Below are positions 16,268 to 20,000 of a stretch of DNA of 20,000 nt, in pieces. The DNA comes from Sphaeroforma sirkka (Eukaryota; Opisthokonta; Ichthyosporea; Ichthyophonida): contig LUCW03000328.1 in the NCBI GenBank assembly GCA_001586965.3, positions 1 through 20,000 of the forward strand. Reading direction: 5' to 3'. Under the pieces are notes generated by a model. That model ran no database searches. It had not been told where the DNA came from and saw nothing but the letters and a program-made list of their open reading frames with translations. Position 1 is the first letter of the stretch. Every line of letters begins with the position of its first letter. A program made the translations under genes and the position numbers.

Positions 16268-17416
16268 TCACTTTTTAGTGGAGGAGCCTGGTAGTGGTAG
16301 TTGTGGGAAAGTCACTGGCTCGTCATCCCACTTGCTGACGTCTGTCCACGTGCGCAATAGTGTACCAGTTTGGGTTCGCTCCCAAGGCCCGGCTGGGACT
16401 CTTCGTTTTGAGAAGTCTGAACTCATAAAGTTCGGCGATTTGTTTTGGTTACCGTTTTGATGCATATCTCCCAGCTCGTGATTGAAATCTCTGTGCATAT
16501 ACTCATCGGCACGGACACGGAGCGCTACGTCTCTGATAGTAGCCTCTTTGGGTAGGTTGTAGTACTCTCGAGCGATAACTGGGGCTGGCTTGTTTTCAAT
16601 TGCACCGGCATCAATTGCAGTAATGAAATCCGTGTATGCAGTGACAGCCGCCTCTTCCAAATAGCCAACGAATCTGTGCGCCGTGGCAGGTGAAAACCCG
16701 TACAAAATACCGTAGCTTAGTGCATAAGCACCTTGGCTGAAGGTCACGAACTGACGCTCAATCCATGTGGGCTGGGTAACCTGCATCCAGATTAGCAAGT
16801 GCATGCGCTCATTCTCAGCCTCTTCTTGCAGTGGATTAATCCATCCATGGTCGGCCTGCATTAGCCTTAGCGAACGGGCATGGCGGAAAGCTGAGGCCAC
16901 AATACCCGGTACTGCCGCCAAAGTTTCCAGCGTTACTGCGTGATGATCGTACTTCTCTCGAAAAAACAAGTGCATAAGTTGCTCTAGGCCTCTCATAAGC
17001 ACATAGGAGATCCTGTCGCGCATGCCTTTCGGATCATAATGTGCTTCGAGGTCAGTAGCCATTGATTCTAACTGTATGTTGTTTCTTTTCATCTCCTCCA
17101 AAGTGAGCTTCGCCTGATTCTCCTTTGTAGGATCTGCGAGTTTATTGTGGCGCTCGTAGCTTCTTGCAATTAAAGTGTGTGCTTCGGGAGAAATCCAGTG
17201 ATATGGACGGACGCTGGCTTCTTTCGGAAGTGGATCTCCTAGTAAATTTGCAGTCACGTAGGATGCAATCACAACTCCTCCAAAAACACCAGCACTGTAT
17301 TTAGCGGCTGCGCGGGTTCTGTTCCAGATTGAGGTAGTTTTGGCGATTTGGTGCATCTCACGTACCTGCAGTCTCTGGGCTAGTACTGGCCAACGAGCGC
17401 CGAGTATAGAAAACAT
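16268..17416 (-). CDS. AOX: Alternative oxidase, mitochondrial, copy 2
   Basis: A single 382-codon exon, paralogue of the copy at 13039-14190 in direct tandem. The same ubiquinol:oxygen oxidoreductase role applies. Ligands are Glu164, Glu203, His206, Glu254, Glu305 and His308, all present. I count about 28 substitutions and one missing residue (near position 26) against copy 1. Changes cluster in the presequence, residues 70-143 and the tail. Between copy 1 residues 144 and 320 only two differ (Val242 to Phe and Val282 to Ile). The hydrophobic segment near 40-59, the LEEAA box and the long tail are shared, so they predate the duplication. The tail ends SSTKK instead of SFTGL. Two functional genes may differ in expression or import rather than in catalysis; that is inference. 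Confidence 0.97.
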   Translation of the reverse strand: MFSILGARWPVLAQRLQVREMHQIAKTTSIWNRTRAAAKYSAGVFGGVVIASYVTANLLGDPLPKEASVRPYHWISPEAHTLIARSYERHNKLADPTKENQAKLTLEEMKRNNIQLESMATDLEAHYDPKGMRDRISYVLMRGLEQLMHLFFREKYDHHAVTLETLAAVPGIVASAFRHARSLRLMQADHGWINPLQEEAENERMHLLIWMQVTQPTWIERQFVTFSQGAYALSYGILYGFSPATAHRFVGYLEEAAVTAYTDFITAIDAGAIENKPAPVIAREYYNLPKEATIRDVALRVRADEYMHRDFNHELGDMHQNGNQNKSPNFMSSDFSKRRVPAGPWERTQTGTLLRTWTDVSKWDDEPVTFPQLPLPGSSTKK

Positions 17417-17480
17417 GTTCCGTCTCTAGACCCTATGTTGATTTTGTAGCTCGATTCCTCAATGCTTCGACGTCGGTCTG

Positions 17481-17530
17481 CTTATATATCATCGAACCTG
17501 ATGTTCCCCGCATAATGTTCTTTGACCGCT
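17481..17530 (-). promoter_or_regulatory. AOX copy 2 promoter: TATA box and conserved upstream block
   Basis: On the minus strand GATATATAAG (17481-17490) is a good TATA box about 65 bases before the ATG. Immediately upstream, AGCGGTCAAAGAACATTATG continuing into CGGGG (17506-17530) matches the block before AOX copy 1. Most other upstream sequence of the two genes no longer aligns. Confidence 0.65.
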
Positions 17531-18223
17531 AAAAACGTTCCCGACTCTAATGGACCCGGAAACCTTTGAATTTATGTTTGTGGGGCTGCGTTGCGCACAA
17601 TTCTACTTTGATAGCGTAATAAATCGGCTCTTACCTGGTAAACGACATGGTATTTTTTTATAGAGTATACGAATATGTCTTGACATTTTTTTTCTTCATA
17701 TTTTCAGACGTGTCTGTAGTGTTCGCGACATAAGTTATGTTAAGTTACTGAATAGGGTCATCTCAAAATATTATAGAACAAAGTGACAGTCCTCTCGGCT
17801 ATTTCATTTCTTTTCATTCATTATCCTGTCGTTGTCGTTTACTAGGCCAAAAATCCAGGTAAATACTAAGAATATATAATTTCCTCTCCTCTTCCCCCCA
17901 ATAGGCATAACTGGATTTCATATCAACAGTTAACAGATAACATTAATCCAACAAGTGAATAGCATATCCAAAAGTCCAAAACTGCCTAAAATAGTATATT
18001 ATAAAATAGGGGTTTTTTTTGTGCAAAATAAGCGGCTCCTGCGGCGGAACTGGAAATATATTCCTAGACGCAATCGCCTTTTTTAGAATGGAATTTCCAT
18101 AGTAAAAATTATTTATTTATATTGAGAAAGCCAAAACCCGAAACTCAGAAACCGAGAGCCGAAAGTGGAACCGCCATTCAAGTTTTAATTTCGGACCGGC
18201 CACGCCACGGTCCAACCCAACCT

Positions 18224-18237
18224 CTCTACTAGTAGAG
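18224..18237. repeat. 14-bp perfect palindrome CTCTACTAGTAGAG
   Basis: The sequence is identical to its reverse complement. A further CTCTCTCTACTAAAGG follows within 20 bases. Function unknown. Confidence 0.6.
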
Positions 18238-18354
18238 TCTCTCTCTACTAAAGGCGCAAGAGGCGGATGGCTTGAGTTTATTATATTTATTACTATATGG
18301 GCTGGTCAATATTTGAGTAGAGCGAGTATACCAATAACCAAAGGCCGAGGTTCA

Positions 18355-18710
18355 CGCAGTCTGATTGTAGATTTTATTTAGATTCTAGTTAGTAAAGACT
18401 AAAGACTATGTCCAACGTCCATTCCAACGTTTGTGCTCTACAGACTGCAGTATTTACATCACTCCGCCTCCATCATTCAGATACTATTGTACGTATTACT
18501 CATGTTCTACTCTTGGAAACACCGTTCAATACGGAGCCGCAGTCTGATTGTTTGCAATCTAGATTCTAGGTAGTAGAGGTGTTCTACAGACTACAGTACA
18601 TGATGGTCGACTAATAGGGTCTATGATCATTTCTCAACCATTATTCAGACCACCTTTCAGATACTATTGTATGTGTAATACCCGTGTTTTCCTCTCAACT
18701 ACACTGTCCT
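18355..18710. repeat. Diverged tandem duplication, unit about 180 bp
   Basis: CGCAGTCTGATTGT begins at 18355 and 18538; AGATTCTAG, CTACAGACT[G/A]CAGTA and TTCAGATACTATTGTA follow in the same order in both units at matching spacing. The intervening bases differ considerably, so the duplication is old. Confidence 0.75.
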
Positions 18711-19054
18711 GTTGACAAATCTACAATCTTATTGATTACTGCATCTTTAGGTCACGAAGATGTGTGTTCGATTAAGTTGAAATGTGAAGTTTCTTTGGGT
18801 TTGCGTTCGACCCATGAAAGTAGCGATCGAAGGGCGAGTATCACATGTATTGGTAGCAGATTCTTTATAAAAATTACAAAAAGATGTTTTACAGGTATAA
18901 ATATAAGTAGATTCTTCGTAAATTGAGAATATATCTTATATTCCTCAATTGAATAAACGCAATAAAACATGATATTATATGGCTGAGGCGCTCGTACGTT
19001 TATAGGTCTCAGTCCGCGTCAATCTGAGAGCTGATCAAGTCCTCGGGGACATAT

Positions 19055-19273
19055 TTAACTCACGGTGAACATATTGAGCATTCTTTGCGTCACCGCAAAG
19101 CCTCCGAAGACATTGACAGATGCGATAATAGCAGCTGCCAAACCAAGGCACGATCCTGTGTTGTCTAATGAGCCGCCGATGAGCTCCAGTCCCGAGATGA
19201 TGACCACGCCGGAGATGGCGTTCGTAACACTCATTAGAGGGGTGTGTAGGGATGGATGCACATCCCATACAAG
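19055..19273 (-). CDS. NAD(P) transhydrogenase alpha segment, last exon
   Basis: Proton-translocating NAD(P) transhydrogenase transfers hydride between NADH and NADP using the proton gradient; in eukaryotes it normally sits in the inner mitochondrial membrane. The acceptor CTCAACAG precedes [22 protein letters not shown], one of the most conserved stretches of the family. Two membrane helices follow ([12 protein letters not shown] and a helix ending [15 protein letters not shown]). The frame ends RMLNMFTVS then TAA, close to where the separate bacterial alpha subunit ends. But the last codons GTG AGT are also a perfect splice donor (ACC|GTGAGT at 19063), so transcription could instead splice on to a beta domain. 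No beta exon is visible before the AOX genes. Confidence 0.9.
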   Translation of the reverse strand, partial: LVWDVHPSLHTPLMSVTNAISGVVIISGLELIGGSLDNTGSCLGLAAAIIASVNVFGGFAVTQRMLNMFTVS

Positions 19274-19663
19274 CTGTTGAGTAAGTGCGGGGTGTGATAT
19301 TATTGGGGGGGTTTGTACTGAGGACACAATACATAACTATGGAAGCATATATGTTGGAAAAAAACGCTAAGAATTTATCTATAATCTAGTCTGCAGGCAT
19401 ATACTAAGATGAGCGTACAAGGCTGCCTTCAAATCGGGACTAAAAATATACTGCCGTTTAAGCCCAAGGCTAGCCACAACCAGGCGTAATAATCGACCAC
19501 ACCCGCACATAACACCTCGTTTATATTCAACACAGACTAAGAACTTACCATATACGTAAACCACAGGCCAAAACACTATTGAACATAGCCTGACATTTCG
19601 AACGTCCCTTACCGCGCGCATATATAGTGCGTCAATTGTATATACTACAATCCAAGCACATAC
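19274..19663 (-). other. Transhydrogenase intron
   Basis: A 390-nt phase 0 intron from ATG|GTATGT to CTCAACAG. Removing it joins FVLACGLGYM to [12 protein letters not shown], which restores the family sequence. It contains no microsatellite array. Confidence 0.88.
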
Positions 19664-20000
19664 CATGTATCCTAATCCGCAGGCCAGAACAAAGATCAGC
19701 ATACGAGCCTGCCACTGAACGGGCACTAGGAACCCCAAGCCAATCATTAGCAGAGCTAACAGCAGCCAATGAAGAAGGGCACTCATGAACGGCGACAGCA
19801 ACGGAGCCTTATTAGGCTTCTCCTCTGATGTTTGTGAGAGGAATGGTTGCTGGTGTGAGTGGTGAGGCAGGTTCGCGCTGGTATTCTGTGAGCTAGGATA
19901 CTGGTTGCAGATCTGTATTCCCAAGGCCTGTCGGCTTTGTGGGTATCGATTGAAGCACAGACAAGCATTTAAGCAAAACGTCGCGTACTTGTGTATGAGT
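19664..20000 (-). CDS. NAD(P) transhydrogenase alpha segment, exon cut by window end
   Basis: This reads a Ser/Gln/His-rich linker, then EEKPNKAPLLSPF and two membrane helices (about LLHWLLLALLMIGLGFLV and MLIFVLACGLGYM). In the family the linker connects the soluble NAD-binding domain I to the membrane domain, and these are the first two alpha helices. The frame is open to the window edge, but the exon might begin at 19927 after the acceptor CGACAG. The NAD-binding domain must lie outside the window. No start codon can be assigned. Confidence 0.85.

Larger units (their letters stand above)
17531..19054. other. Non-coding stretch between AOX copy 2 and the transhydrogenase
   Basis: No gene is supportable. 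It contains a diverged tandem duplication (18355-18710), a 14-bp palindrome and AT-rich filler. No transhydrogenase beta exon was seen on the minus strand. On the plus strand AATAAA occurs at about 18951 and 18961, but no credible coding sequence precedes it. Confidence 0.6.

Noticed and set aside
18684-18926. An 80-codon plus-strand open frame followed by two AATAAA motifs
   Set aside because: No domain, signal peptide or plausible upstream exon. AATAAA is expected by chance in this composition.

Overview
This window is nuclear DNA from a eukaryote, most likely a unicellular one. Three things show it: genes split by introns with clean GT/AG borders, candidate AATAAA signals and TATA-like boxes upstream of start codons, and long AT-rich non-coding stretches full of (TA)n microsatellites. 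The proteins fit an organism with aerobic mitochondria. The species cannot be named from the sequence alone. No tRNA, rRNA, CRISPR array or intact transposon was seen.

Layout. Positions 182-944 (minus strand) hold a broken or unusually spliced gene for a secreted protein with two matching cysteine modules and a 9-bp-periodic Ser/Gly/Asp repeat. Positions 951-3696 are non-coding. Positions 3697-10811 (minus) are one eight-exon gene for a HAD-IIA phosphatase-like protein of the CECR5/HDHD5 family. Its exons join into a 425-residue frame; its introns hold almost all the microsatellites of the window. Positions 13039-14190 and 16268-17416 (minus) are two tandem, intronless alternative oxidase genes. 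From 19055 to the window end (minus) lie the last two exons of a proton-pumping NAD(P) transhydrogenase alpha segment. The spaces between these genes are AT-rich and hold short duplications and hairpins but no gene I can support.

How the genes work together. The alternative oxidases oxidise ubiquinol without pumping protons. The transhydrogenase uses the proton gradient to make NADPH. The HDHD5-like protein belongs to a mitochondrial family of poorly known substrate. All four genes are on the same strand and three or four products are predicted to be mitochondrial. Each eukaryotic gene is presumably transcribed alone; the two oxidases share a conserved upstream block, which suggests common regulation.

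Most notable observations: a homogenised core shared by the two oxidase genes, an oxidase architecture with an extra N-terminal hydrophobic segment and a long C-terminal tail, a conserved promoter block, (TA)n arrays concentrated in the introns of one gene and touching a splice donor, an internal duplication in the N-terminus of the HAD protein, and a transhydrogenase alpha segment that appears to stop where the animal protein continues into beta.
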